Assembly (NCBI GenBank): GCA_020638835.1
Contig: JACKHV010000003.1
Span: forward strand, 1-64,000
Length of the DNA: 64,000 nucleotides
Reading direction: 5' to 3'
Origin: Planctomycetota bacterium
GTDB taxonomy: Bacteria; Planctomycetota; UBA1135; GCA-002686595
Part shown: one piece after another, positions 52,251 to 62,191 of the stretch
How positions within the stretch are numbered: position 1 is the stretch's first letter
How the letters are laid out: each line of letters begins with the position of its first letter
Program-made: the position numbers and the translations under genes
Notes under the pieces: model-generated
Told to the model about the DNA's origin: nothing
Seen by the model: only the letters and a program-made list of their open reading frames with translations
Databases searched by the model: none

Positions 52251-53600
52251 TCAAGCCGTGTCCCGCTCCGTCAACTCGAGCTCGGCGTCGACCTCGAGCG
52301 CGAAGCGCCCGCGGCCGACGGGGATCATGCGCAGGTCGGGACAACGCTCTTCCAAGCGCTTGCGCAACAGCGCGAGGCGGCTCTCGAGGTTGTCCTTGAT
52401 CGCGGGCAGGCCGAGGCTCGGGTCGAGGCGCAGCTCGCGGTTGGTGAACTCGCGTCGGCCGTCGCGTGCGGTCTGGGTGAGCAGCTTCCAGAGGATGCGG
52501 CCGGGGACGTTGCGCACGAGGTACTCGCCGTTCACGAAGACGCAGTCGTCGTTGCGGTAGAAGACGAAGCTGAGCTTGCGCGCGTCGCCCGTGTCGGCCT
52601 CGGGCGATCGGAAGCGGTCGAGTCCGGTGGCGATCTGGTTCGCGACGACTTGGAGGAAGGTCTCGTCCCACTCGTCGAAGCACAGCGGGTCGCGGCTCTC
52701 GACCGCGAGCACGCCGACGAGTCGCGAGCCGGCGAGCAACGGCAGTGCGAGCTGCGCTTGCGCGTCGGCGAGGCCGGGGAGCGGCGCTTCGGGTCGCGCG
52801 CAGCCGCCTGCGTCCTGCGCGCGCTGCGCGTCGCGGATCGCTCGTCCGTAGCGCAGCTCGGCGCCCATTCCCGCGACGCGCACCGGCCGAAGGCGCGCCG
52901 CGACCGTTCCGATCAAGCCGACGCCGACGTCCACGGCGAGCTCGATGCACTGCCCCGCGTATCCGCGGCTCGCCACGGCGACGAGCCGATCCTCGCGCGG
53001 CGGCTCGCTCACCAGGATCATCGAGTGCGAGAAGCCGAACAGCTCGTCGAGGGCGGTCAGCACGCCGTCGAGCATCGAGCGACGATCCGTCGCGCGCGCG
53101 ATGCGTTCGCTGAGCACCTGCAGACCGCGCAGCTCGGTCAGCGGACCGCCCCCGACGCTCGGCCCCGGAAGGGCTTCGAGTTCCGGCGCGGAGGGCGCGA
53201 GGAAATCTTCGACCTCCTCGAAGGAGAGCACGCGGTAGACGTCGGCGGAGATCAGCTTGAAGACACCGGTCATGCCCGTGTGCGAGGCGATCACGTCGAT
53301 GCGCGCGCTCATCGACTCGAACAGGCCGCCGGTGGTCTCCGAGCGCTCGAAGCGTGCGCAGATCCGGTAGGCGCGGAAGCTGATCGGGTGGTAGACGATC
53401 AGCGTGACGACCGGGTTCTGGTCGACGTTGCGCGTCGTCTTGTTGAAGAACTGCCGCGACAGCGCGATGTGTTGCGCGTCGATCAAGTAGACGTGCGAGA
53501 GGTAGGTGACGTTCGGCTCGCCGTCCGCGCCCGCGGTGGCGATGACGGAGGGAACGAGTCCCTGGAAGCAGGGCGCGAGCTCGGCGAGGTTCGCGATCAC
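52251..53600 (-). CDS. Flavin-binding-split-barrel protein fused to GAF and a C-terminal DNA-binding-like region
   Basis: 449 residues from the GTG at 53600, which overlaps the TGA of the upstream gene (GTGA). Residues 1-145 look like a pyridoxamine-phosphate-oxidase-type barrel (PSVIATAGADGEPNVTYLSHVYLIDAQHIALSRQFFNKTTRNVDQNP). A GAF domain fills about 175-350 (RRSMLDGVLTALDELFGFSHSMILV; ALPLLAGSRLVGVLAVESRDPL). The last 90 residues (FVNGEYLVRNVPGRILWKLLTQTARDGRREFTNRELRLD) resemble a winged-helix/OmpR-like DNA-binding domain. This reads as a regulator that senses a flavin- or haem-linked signal and a small ligand. The longer open frame to 54089 is a shadow. Confidence 0.82.
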   Translation of the reverse strand: MIANLAELAPCFQGLVPSVIATAGADGEPNVTYLSHVYLIDAQHIALSRQFFNKTTRNVDQNPVVTLIVYHPISFRAYRICARFERSETTGGLFESMSARIDVIASHTGMTGVFKLISADVYRVLSFEEVEDFLAPSAPELEALPGPSVGGGPLTELRGLQVLSERIARATDRRSMLDGVLTALDELFGFSHSMILVSEPPREDRLVAVASRGYAGQCIELAVDVGVGLIGTVAARLRPVRVAGMGAELRYGRAIRDAQRAQDAGGCARPEAPLPGLADAQAQLALPLLAGSRLVGVLAVESRDPLCFDEWDETFLQVVANQIATGLDRFRSPEADTGDARKLSFVFYRNDDCVFVNGEYLVRNVPGRILWKLLTQTARDGRREFTNRELRLDPSLGLPAIKDNLESRLALLRKRLEERCPDLRMIPVGRGRFALEVDAELELTERDTA

Positions 53601-54079
53601 GACGTCGACCTCGCGCGCAGCGGGTCGCCCGCGCCCGGACCCGGCGTCTGCACCCAGATCGTCTCGACCACGAAACGCACGCGGTGGCACGGCCAGCTGG
53701 AGATGCGGAAGCTGAGCCGCGGCGGCAGGCCGACGAAGGCGAGGTTGCCCGCGAACTCGGCGCGGTAGGCGTCGATGCGTTCGCGCTCGGCGTCCTGCGC
53801 GGGCTCCAGCTCGAGCACGCGTCCCTTGACCTGGATCGTGCGGTGATCCTCCACGCGCGAGAAGCAGACCGCGATGCGGCCGTTGTCGCGCAGGTTGGCG
53901 AGCGTGCGCGCGCTCGTCGCGTCGGGGACGTAGACGTAGATCTCGGACCGTTCGGCGGAGACCCGCGCACCCACGGCGCGCAGGGCTTCGGGAACGAGCG
54001 TGGAGTCGCGCGTTCCCACCTGGATGGAAACGCCCGACTCCACGAAGGCGATCAAGTCGTCTGAGAGCTCCTCGGCCAT
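53597..54079 (-). CDS. Pyridoxamine 5'-phosphate-oxidase-like (FMN-binding fold) protein
   Basis: 160 residues. The split-barrel pattern is visible: LIAFVESGVSIQVGTRDSTLVPEALRAVGARVS, EIYVYVPDATSARTLANLRDNGRIAVCFSRVEDHRTIQVKGRVLEL and RVRFVVETIWVQTPGPGAGDP. Members bind FMN, F420 or haem; the cofactor is not predictable. A leaderless-type TAGAAT box lies 8 nt before the ATG at 54079. Its stop overlaps the GTG of the barrel-GAF regulator, so the two are coupled. Confidence 0.85.
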   Translation of the reverse strand: MAEELSDDLIAFVESGVSIQVGTRDSTLVPEALRAVGARVSAERSEIYVYVPDATSARTLANLRDNGRIAVCFSRVEDHRTIQVKGRVLELEPAQDAERERIDAYRAEFAGNLAFVGLPPRLSFRISSWPCHRVRFVVETIWVQTPGPGAGDPLRARSTS

Positions 54080-54087
54080 CGGGCGGC

Positions 54088-54093
54088 ATTCTA
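54088..54093 (-). promoter_or_regulatory. -10 box TAGAAT, 8 nt before start (leaderless type)
   Basis: On the minus strand the sequence is gcgtc-TAGAAT-gccgcccg-ATG. The predicted first base of the mRNA is at or next to the ATG at 54079. Confidence 0.5.
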
Positions 54094-54152
54094 GACGCCG
54101 CCGGGAGGAGCGGGAACCAGCCCCGAGTCGCGCGATCGCGCGAACTCGCGGG

Positions 54153-54710
54153 TCAGCCCCGCGGCGCGATCGGTTCCGGGACGCGGTTCGGCACGGGCGG
54201 CCGCGACTTCAGGTACTCGAAGATCGCGGCGAGGTCGTCGTCCGTCAGCTTCGACACCGCCTGCCAGGGCATCGGCGGCAGGATCGCACGACCGGCGCCG
54301 AGGTGGCGACCCGTGCGCATCGCCGCGCTGAAGTTCTCGAGCGTCCACTTGCCGATGCCGGTCTCCTCGTCGGGCGTCAGGTTCGACGTGAAGCTGACTC
54401 CCCAGGGACCGGACCAGGCCGTGTTCGTGCCGGAGGAGACGACGAGCCACGGACCCGGCTCGAGGCGCGGAGCCGGCGGCATGACGAGCTCAGCGGGGTG
54501 ACCGGACAATCCGCGCTCGACGTCGGGCTCGGGACCGTTCGGGCCGAGGCGGAAAGGCGTGTGGCAGTCGGCGCAACCCATGGCTTCGACGAGGTAGCGG
54601 CCGCGCTCGACGCGCGAGTTGCGCTGGGCGGACGACGCTTCGGGCAGGAGCAAGGACGCGGCGAGGACGAGAGCGGCGAACAAGGTGCCGCCGTAGATGG
54701 CTTTCGACAT
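54153..54710 (-). CDS. Exported monohaem c-type cytochrome
   Basis: 185 residues. Signal peptide about 1-28 (LFAALVLAASLLLPEASSAQ). A single haem site CADCH lies early in RGRYLVEAMGCADCHTPFRLGPNG, and Met residues later (PPMPWQAVSKLTDDDLAAIFEYLKSRPPV) give the distal ligand and the usual last helix of class I cytochrome c. It is a periplasmic electron carrier, close to cytochrome subunits of alcohol/aldehyde dehydrogenases. It is third in a leftward operon after haemerythrin and dihaem genes, 17 bp from the latter. Confidence 0.92.
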   Translation of the reverse strand: MSKAIYGGTLFAALVLAASLLLPEASSAQRNSRVERGRYLVEAMGCADCHTPFRLGPNGPEPDVERGLSGHPAELVMPPAPRLEPGPWLVVSSGTNTAWSGPWGVSFTSNLTPDEETGIGKWTLENFSAAMRTGRHLGAGRAILPPMPWQAVSKLTDDDLAAIFEYLKSRPPVPNRVPEPIAPRG

Positions 54711-54727
54711 GGTGTGAGCTTTCGTGA

Positions 54728-55723
54728 TCAGGGTCTGAAGTCGGTACGGGTGTCGGTGGGAACGAGGTCCTCGCGGATCCAAGCCCCGACGAGTTCCAGG
54801 GCCGCGGAGTCGACGCGGTGCGTCGCGAGCGGCGGCATCTGTGCGGAGGGAGTGCGGGTCGACATGCGCGCCCAGAGCAGGCTCTCGTCGGGCGCGCCGG
54901 GGCGGAGGTGTCGGCCGTCGTTCGAGCGCAGGCCGCTCTCGTACTCGCTCGAGTCTTCGCCGGGCCGCGCTTCGAGGACGAGGCCCAGCGGCGCGAGCAG
55001 GCCGTCCGCGCGGTGGCAGCTGCCGCAGTTCGTGTGCAAGTAGCCGAGGACGGCGCGCTCGCGGGGCGTCGCGGCGTCGATGCGCGGCGGTTGTTCGAGG
55101 CAGTCGGCGGGCAGATCCCGCAAGAGCCCCAGTCGCGTCAGCTCCGTCAGCGTCGCGGGGTTCGACGCGGACGCGTGCGGCGCCAGCGGATCGCGGTCGT
55201 CGGAGAGCTGCAGCGCGCTGAAGCCGAGCACGCCGTCGCCGTGCGAGTGGCAGAGCGCGCAGTCCGCGCGGCTCGGCACGTCGTAGGGCGCGCCGTCCGC
55301 CGACTTCGCGACGGCGGGAAGGCCGGCCTCCGGCGCGAGCCGCGCGTCGGATTCGTCGGCGTCCCACACGAACACGAGTCGCCGCCAGCTGCCGTCGGCG
55401 AGCTTCTCCATGTAGCGCGTCTCGACGCGCCGCCCGAGCGAGAACTCCTTCCAGAGCCGCGTGCCGACGGGGAACCGCCAGTCGTCAGGATCGTGCGCGT
55501 CGACCGCGCCGCCCTCCGGCAAGCGGATCCAACGCCGCTTCGTCGCGCCGTCCGACCACAAGGGGTACTGCGGCTCGTAGGCGACGACGCCGGCGGCGAT
55601 CCGCTTGCCGGCGACGTCCGCGTAGAGCCCGGTCTCCGAGAGGAACAGCGGGAGCGCCGACGGATCGACCGCCTTCGCGCAGGAGGCCAGCAGCAGCGCC
55701 GGCCAGGCGAGCTTGGTCAGCAC
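54728..55723 (-). CDS. Dihaem c-type cytochrome lipoprotein (SO2930-like)
   Basis: 331 residues from the GTG at 55723, overlapping the upstream stop by 7 bases. A lipobox (ALLLASC) gives Cys15. Two haem sites: CALCH and CGSCH. The pattern YEPQYPLWSDGATKRRWIRLPEGG, WRFPVGTRLWKEFSLG, LGYLHTNCGSCHRADG fits the SO2930-type dihaem family (TIGR03806). Members are usually exported redox proteins of unknown donor. The operon with haemerythrin and a monohaem cytochrome suggests an oxygen- or nitric-oxide-linked electron chain (inference). Confidence 0.85.
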   Translation of the reverse strand: MLTKLAWPALLLASCAKAVDPSALPLFLSETGLYADVAGKRIAAGVVAYEPQYPLWSDGATKRRWIRLPEGGAVDAHDPDDWRFPVGTRLWKEFSLGRRVETRYMEKLADGSWRRLVFVWDADESDARLAPEAGLPAVAKSADGAPYDVPSRADCALCHSHGDGVLGFSALQLSDDRDPLAPHASASNPATLTELTRLGLLRDLPADCLEQPPRIDAATPRERAVLGYLHTNCGSCHRADGLLAPLGLVLEARPGEDSSEYESGLRSNDGRHLRPGAPDESLLWARMSTRTPSAQMPPLATHRVDSAALELVGAWIREDLVPTDTRTDFRP

Positions 55724-56388
55724 GCCGCGTTCTCCGCGGACGAGCACGCCGCCGTCCACTGGTCTTCGCCGAGCTCGCGACGCGCCGCCTCGGTCACCGC
55801 CTCGAACACCTCGCCCGGCATGCCGCCGCGCATGGCCGCGAGCATCTCGCGACGCTCGCGCAGGTTGAGCGCGGGGATGACCAGGGCGTACCACTCGGCG
55901 AGCCGTGCGAGCGGGATCGAAGAGACGATGCGATCCTGCACCGCGAGCAGTTGCTCGTCCGTGCGGTGGGCCCAGAGCATGCGGTTCACTTCGGTCTCCT
56001 CGACGCACAGGTGGTTCAGGTGCGCCGCGACGAGCCGACCGAGGCGCAGCTCGAGCCGTTGACCGAGGGCGATGCGTTCCGCCTCGGAGGCGTCGGACAA
56101 GCGCTCGACGATCGCCAGCACTTCGCGCTGCAGCCCGTCGAGCTTGGAGTGCTCGGCACGTAGGTCCGCGAGCAGCTCGGGGGCGCAGTCCGCCAGCTCG
56201 GGGAGGATCGCTTCGTCCTCGTGGGCCGCGTGCTCCTCCAGGAAGTCGAGCATCTCGCGCACGCTCTGGCAGGCGCCGGTGCTCTCGCGCACGCTCGAGA
56301 AGTCGGTGGAGGCGACGGTCAGCGTCGTCTCGAAGAGGGTCCGGCGGACCCCTTTGTGGATGGTCGTGTACAGGTCGATGCGGTTCAT
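55717..56388 (-). CDS. Haemerythrin-like (HHE) domain protein
   Basis: 223 residues from the ATG at 56388, with a strong AAGGAGG 6 nt upstream. Diiron-type ligands can be placed at His11 (TTIHKG), His53 and His56 (LEEHAAHEDEAILPEL), a central RAEHSKLDGL and AHLNHLCVEETEV. The C-terminal 70 residues are an extra helical domain. Such proteins bind O2 or NO, or store or repair iron. It is the first gene of the cytochrome operon; an AT-rich palindrome lies at 56465-56479 upstream. Confidence 0.88.
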   Translation of the reverse strand: MNRIDLYTTIHKGVRRTLFETTLTVASTDFSSVRESTGACQSVREMLDFLEEHAAHEDEAILPELADCAPELLADLRAEHSKLDGLQREVLAIVERLSDASEAERIALGQRLELRLGRLVAAHLNHLCVEETEVNRMLWAHRTDEQLLAVQDRIVSSIPLARLAEWYALVIPALNLRERREMLAAMRGGMPGEVFEAVTEAARRELGEDQWTAACSSAENAAC

Positions 56389-56464
56389 GTGGGGCCTCCT
56401 TGCCCGTTGCGAGCACAGGAGACCCGGGCGGCGCCGCGGCCGCATCCTCAGCTCATGCTGAACC

Positions 56465-56479
56465 GATCTTCAAAAGATC
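56465..56479. promoter_or_regulatory. AT-rich palindrome GATCTT-caa-AAGATC, operator candidate
   Basis: A perfect 6-bp inverted repeat with a 3-nt spacer, followed by a TTAAG, in a region otherwise over 70% GC. It is 77 bp upstream of the haemerythrin start (leftward) and 79 bp before the -10 of the sulfatase (rightward). On the minus strand the overlapping TTGAAG could be a -35 box. The size suits a dimeric regulator, possibly an NO- or redox-responsive one (inference). Confidence 0.4.
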
Positions 56480-56557
56480 TTAAGCGGCGCCGGACCCGTG
56501 CCCGGCGGGAGGGCGGGGGACGCGGGTCCCCGCCTTCGATCGCCCCGCGTCGAGCGC

Positions 56558-56563
56558 TAACAT
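56558..56563 (+). promoter_or_regulatory. -10 box TAACAT, 8 nt before start (leaderless type)
   Basis: The sequence is gcgc-TAACAT-cggcgccc-ATG. It would drive the sulfatase pair from 56572 without a leader. Confidence 0.4.
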
Positions 56564-56571
56564 CGGCGCCC

Positions 56572-58124
56572 ATGAGACTCGCCGCCCTCTCCCTCGTGCT
56601 CACGGCCTGCGCGAGCGCGGCGCCCGCGACCAAGCCCGCGCCCGCCGACGCGGCGTCGAAGCGCCCGAACATCCTGTTCATCTTCTCCGACGACCACTCG
56701 ACGGCGGCGATCAGCGCCTACGGGTCGCGCATCAACCGCACGCCGAACATCGACCGGCTCGCGCGCGAGGGGATGGTGTTCGACCGCATGTTGGTCACGA
56801 ACTCGATCTGCGCGCCGAGCCGCGCCGTGATCTTGACCGGTAAGCACAGTGCGGCGAACGGCGTGCGCGACAACGGCGACCTCTTCGACGGCGGGCAGGA
56901 GAACGTCGCGAAGCTGCTGCAGCGGGCCGGCTACGCGACCGCGATGATCGGCAAGTGGCACTTGAAGACCGACCCGACGGGCTTCGACCACTGGGAGGTC
57001 TTACCGGGGCAGGGGCAGTACTACCGGCCGGACTTCGTCACCGCCGAGGGGGAGCACCGGCGCGAGGGATACGTGACCGACGTCACGACCGACCTCGCGA
57101 TCGAGTGGCTGGACTCCGGGCGTGACGAGGACAAGCCGTTCTTCCTGATGTGCCAGCACAAGGCGCCGCACCGCTCGTGGCTGCCGGGTCCCGACCACCT
57201 GAACGACTACGACGGAGTGACGATCCCCGAGCCGGCGACGCTCTTCGACGACTACGCGACGCGCACCGACGCCGCGCGCATGCAGGAGATGGAGATCGAC
57301 CGGCACATGTGGACGTACTACGACCTGCAAGTGCCGCCGCTCGATCCCGACGCGAAGCTGGACGGCCCCGACCAGTGGGCCGCCGGTTCGCTCGACCGCA
57401 TGACCGCGGAACAACGCGCGGCCTTCGACGCGGCCTTCGCCGACGAGAACGCGGCCTTCCGCGAGGCCGGCCTCGAGGGGCGCGAGCTGGTCAGCTGGAA
57501 GTACCAGCGCTACATCAAGAACTACCTGCGCTGCGTCGCCGGCGTGGACGACAGCGTCGGGCGGCTGCTCGACTACCTCGACGCGAACGGTCTCGCCGAG
57601 AACACGATCGTGATCTACAGCTCGGACCAGGGCTTCTTCCTCGGCGAGCACGGTTGGTACGACAAGCGCTGGATGTACGAGCCGTCGCTGCGTATGCCGT
57701 TCATCGTGCGCTGGCTCGGCGTGACGCAACCGGGTTCGCGCAGCGCGGCGTTGGCGCAGAACGTCGACTTCGCGCCGACCTTCCTCGAGGCGGCGGGTGC
57801 CGAAGCGTCGCCGGAGATGCAGGGCCGCAGCCTTGCACCGCTGCTGCGCGGCGAGACGCCGGCGGACTGGCGCGACGAGGCCTACTACGAGTACTTCGAG
57901 GTCGGCATCCACGCCGTGCAACCGCACCGCGGCGTGCGGACCGACCGCTACAAGCTGATCCACGTCCACCCGCTCGACCAGTGGGAGCTCTACGATCTCG
58001 AGACGGATCCCGACGAGCTGCACAACCGCTACGACGACGAGGAACTCGCCGACGTGCAGGCCGACTTGAAGGCGCGGCTCGAGCGCCTGCGCGCGCAGTA
58101 CGGCGAGAGCGTGGAAGGCGACCG

Positions 58125-58128
<4 letters not shown>
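56572..58128 (+). CDS. Exported sulfatase lipoprotein, canonical formylglycine motif
   Basis: 518 residues. A lipobox (LVLTAC, Cys13) follows a short signal. The sulfatase signature is CAPSRAVILTGK with Cys80 in the CxPSR frame needed for formylglycine formation. Metal residues are in ILFIFSDDHSTAAIS and VIYSSDQGFFLGEHGWYDK; GKWHLK supplies the conserved Lys/His. The end (YDLETDPDELHNRYDDEELADV) is typical. It should remove sulfate from glycans outside the cell. Its stop overlaps the next ATG (ATGA), so a second sulfatase is made with it. Confidence 0.95.
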
Positions 58129-59581
<1,453 letters not shown>

Positions 59582-59597
<16 letters not shown>

Positions 59598-62164
59598 GCG
59601 ATGGCTCGCGTGATCCCGCCGGCGCGGATCGCGCACTCGATCGCTTCGGAGGAGCGCTTGCCGCAAGCCACGCGCAGCGTCGTCGTTCCCGGCGGGAGCG
59701 TGACGATCGAGCGCAAGCTGCGCGAGGCGTCGTAGAGGGTCGGCGCGGCCCAGCCGGATTCGCTGCGTTGCGTGAACCCTCCGACTTGCTCCCAGCGTCC
59801 GTCGCGGAACACTTGCAAGTACGGCGTCGTCGACGCGAACAGTCCGCTGGGGGCATCGACGTCGAACTCGACGCGTCCGGCGAGCTCGACGACGGCGGTG
59901 CGCGTGGTCGTGTCACCGGGATCGACCTCGAAGGCCAGCTCGAATGGTGCGAAGACGATCGACGAGTCGCGCGCCCCGCGCGGGCTGCGCAGCACGGCCT
60001 GGTAACGCCCCACCGGCAACGCGAGATCCGCGAGCGCCTCGCGCGTCGCCGTCGGCGCGTCGTCGTCCGTCTCGACGTGGTGCAGGTCGAGTTCCCACTC
60101 GGCGACCGGGTCGCCGCTCGAAGTGAGCACCTCGAGCGCGAGTGCGCCGACCTCGGGTCGATCGTCGACGACGATCTCGAGCTCCGCGTGCGGTTCCGCC
60201 GGCGACGCGAAGTGCTGGAGCGCGGGGAACCGCACGCGCCAGCTCCCCGAGCGGAACGTCCAATGCGATCCGAAGGGGATCAAGAAGTCGAACACGCCGC
60301 CGCGGTCGTTGATCCCGAGGTCGCCGCTGCGTCGGCGCCCGTCGAGCTCCCACTCGAAGCGCAGCGTCAAGCCGGGGATCAGTCGTCCGTCGGCGTCGAC
60401 CGTGCGCACGGTCAGGGACTGGCCCTCGATCAGGATCTCGGTCGGCGGTTCGTCGGTGGCGAGCCGCGCTTCGACGGGTTCGACCGCGCCGTGCTCGAGC
60501 CGCAAGCGATAGTCGCCGGCGAGGAGGCCCGTGACGCGGAAGCGACCGCTCGCGTCCGAGCGTCCGCGCTTCTCGTCGACGGGCGCGACGGGTCCTTCGG
60601 GTCGCGAGGGGAGACGACCGTCCGGACCCGCCGCATCGATTCGATGCAGGTCGAACATCGCGTGGGGGACCGGACGGCCTCCCGGCACGACGAAGCGACC
60701 TTGCACGACGTGGTGCTCGTCGACGGTCAGCACGCCCAGTTCACCGTCCGCGGGAAGTGCGCCGAGCGGGAGGGAGAGGATGCCTTCGTCGCAGGTGACG
60801 TCGAGACGCCACGGCCCCGAGCCGACGACCGCGAGACGGATCGCGTCGCCGAACTCGAAGTGCTGCCAGCTCGCCGTCGACGCGACGTGCATGTCGACCA
60901 GCCGCGCGCTGGATGTCCCCGCGATCGGCTCGCCGGCGGGAGTGCGCAAGGACGCCTGCACCGTACGGCCGGGTGATAGGTGCAGGTCGACGGTGAACGC
61001 GGCGTCGGCCTGCGCGCTCTCGGGCATCTCGTCGACCCACTCGCCGAGATGCGGCCAGTGGCCGGGAGCCGAGGCTTCGACCAGCAAACTCGCTCCGAGC
61101 AGCCCGAGGTCGTCGAGCTTGCGCAGCGCGTCGACGTCGACGCGGTAGCGGCCCGCGTCGTCGGTCGTGCGGGGCGTGAGGCGTTCGAGGTCGCAGCCGT
61201 GCAGGACGGAGACTTCGACCGTCGCACCGGGCAGCGGCCGCGAATCGCGCGAGTAGACGGTGCCGGCGAGCGTCCAGCTCGACTCGTTCGCGTCGACGGG
61301 GATCGCGGCGCGCATGGACGGCGTTCGGCCGGAACGCGACACGAAGTCGCGCCCCGAGAGCGAAGACCTCACCACCGACGACCCGGCGTCCGTCGGCGCG
61401 AGCATCGCCGTCGACGTGGGTGTGGACGCACCCGTCGAGCCGAGGAGTCGGACGCCGATCAGCACCCCCGCGACGAGCACGACCGTCACTGCGGCGCCGA
61501 GCCACGCGACGGACGCACCGACGCCGGAGGTCGGAGCGGCGGCGCTCGTCCGCGCTTCCCGCGCGCGCTGGAGCACTTCGGCGCGCACATGCGCCAAACC
61601 GCGCCCGCCGATCAGGATCATCAGCGAACCGGCGAGCGCCGGCGGGAGCGCGGAGCGCAGTTGTTTCAGCCCGCGACTCAACCGCGTGCGCGCGAGCTCC
61701 GGACTGATCGAGAGCACGCCCGCGATCTCACCCGGCTTCATGCCGTGGAAGACCTTCATGCGCACGACCGCGCGGTAGTTGTCCTCGAGCTCGTCGATCG
61801 CCCGCGTCAGCACTTCGATCGTGTCGGCCTCGGCCGCGATGCGGAGCGGGTCGTCGGAGACTTCGCGCACGAGCTGGTCGTGCACGTCCACCATCCGGCC
61901 CCGACGCCAAGCTTTGCGCGCTTCGTTCGAGAGGATCGTCGAGGCCCACGGGAGGAACGGCCGATTCACGTCGTAGCTCGCCGCGTTCTCGATGATCTTG
62001 AGGAAGGTGCCCTGCACCAAGTCCTCGGCGCCCAGCTGGTCGCCCGTCAAGTGGATCGCGAGCAGCAGCAGCTTCGGCGCCGTCAGGTCGAAGACCGCGG
62101 CCAAGTCGGCCGGGTCTCCGCTCCGTTGGTACTGCGAGAACAGCTTGTCCGGGGTCGGGATCAT
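59582..62164 (-). CDS. ECF sigma factor fused to a membrane helix and an extracytoplasmic-type tail
   Basis: 860 residues. Residues 1-175 are an ECF sigma factor: region 2 (LGAEDLVQGTFLKIIENAASYDVNRPFLPWASTILSNEARK) and region 4 (DELEDNYRAVVRMKVFHGMKPGEIAGVLSISPELARTRLSRGLKQLR). A membrane helix follows at about 220-243 (WLGAAVTVVLVAGVLIGVRLL), then more than 600 residues of beta-sandwich repeats of carboxypeptidase regulatory-like form (GTVYSRDSRPLPGATVEVSV; GRFRVTGLLAGDYRLRLEHG). So a transcription factor is tethered to the membrane with a large outer part. How region 2-4 would be released or used is unknown. The -10 box (62186-62191) uses the TAG stop of the previous gene. Confidence 0.9.
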
Positions 62165-62185
62165 CCTGGAGCGCGCGCCGCGACG

Positions 62186-62191
62186 ATTCTA
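62186..62191 (-). promoter_or_regulatory. -10 box TAGAAT formed with the upstream stop codon
   Basis: The TAG stop of the gene at 62189-63388 is the first half of TAGAAT, read on the same strand, 21 nt before the ATG at 62164. The sigma-fusion gene may therefore be transcribed separately with a short leader. Confidence 0.4.

Noticed and set aside
53601..54089. N-terminal extension of the barrel-GAF protein
   Set aside because: This part is antiphase to the real upstream flavin-fold gene and is Arg-rich; the GTG at 53600 with GTGA overlap is the better start.
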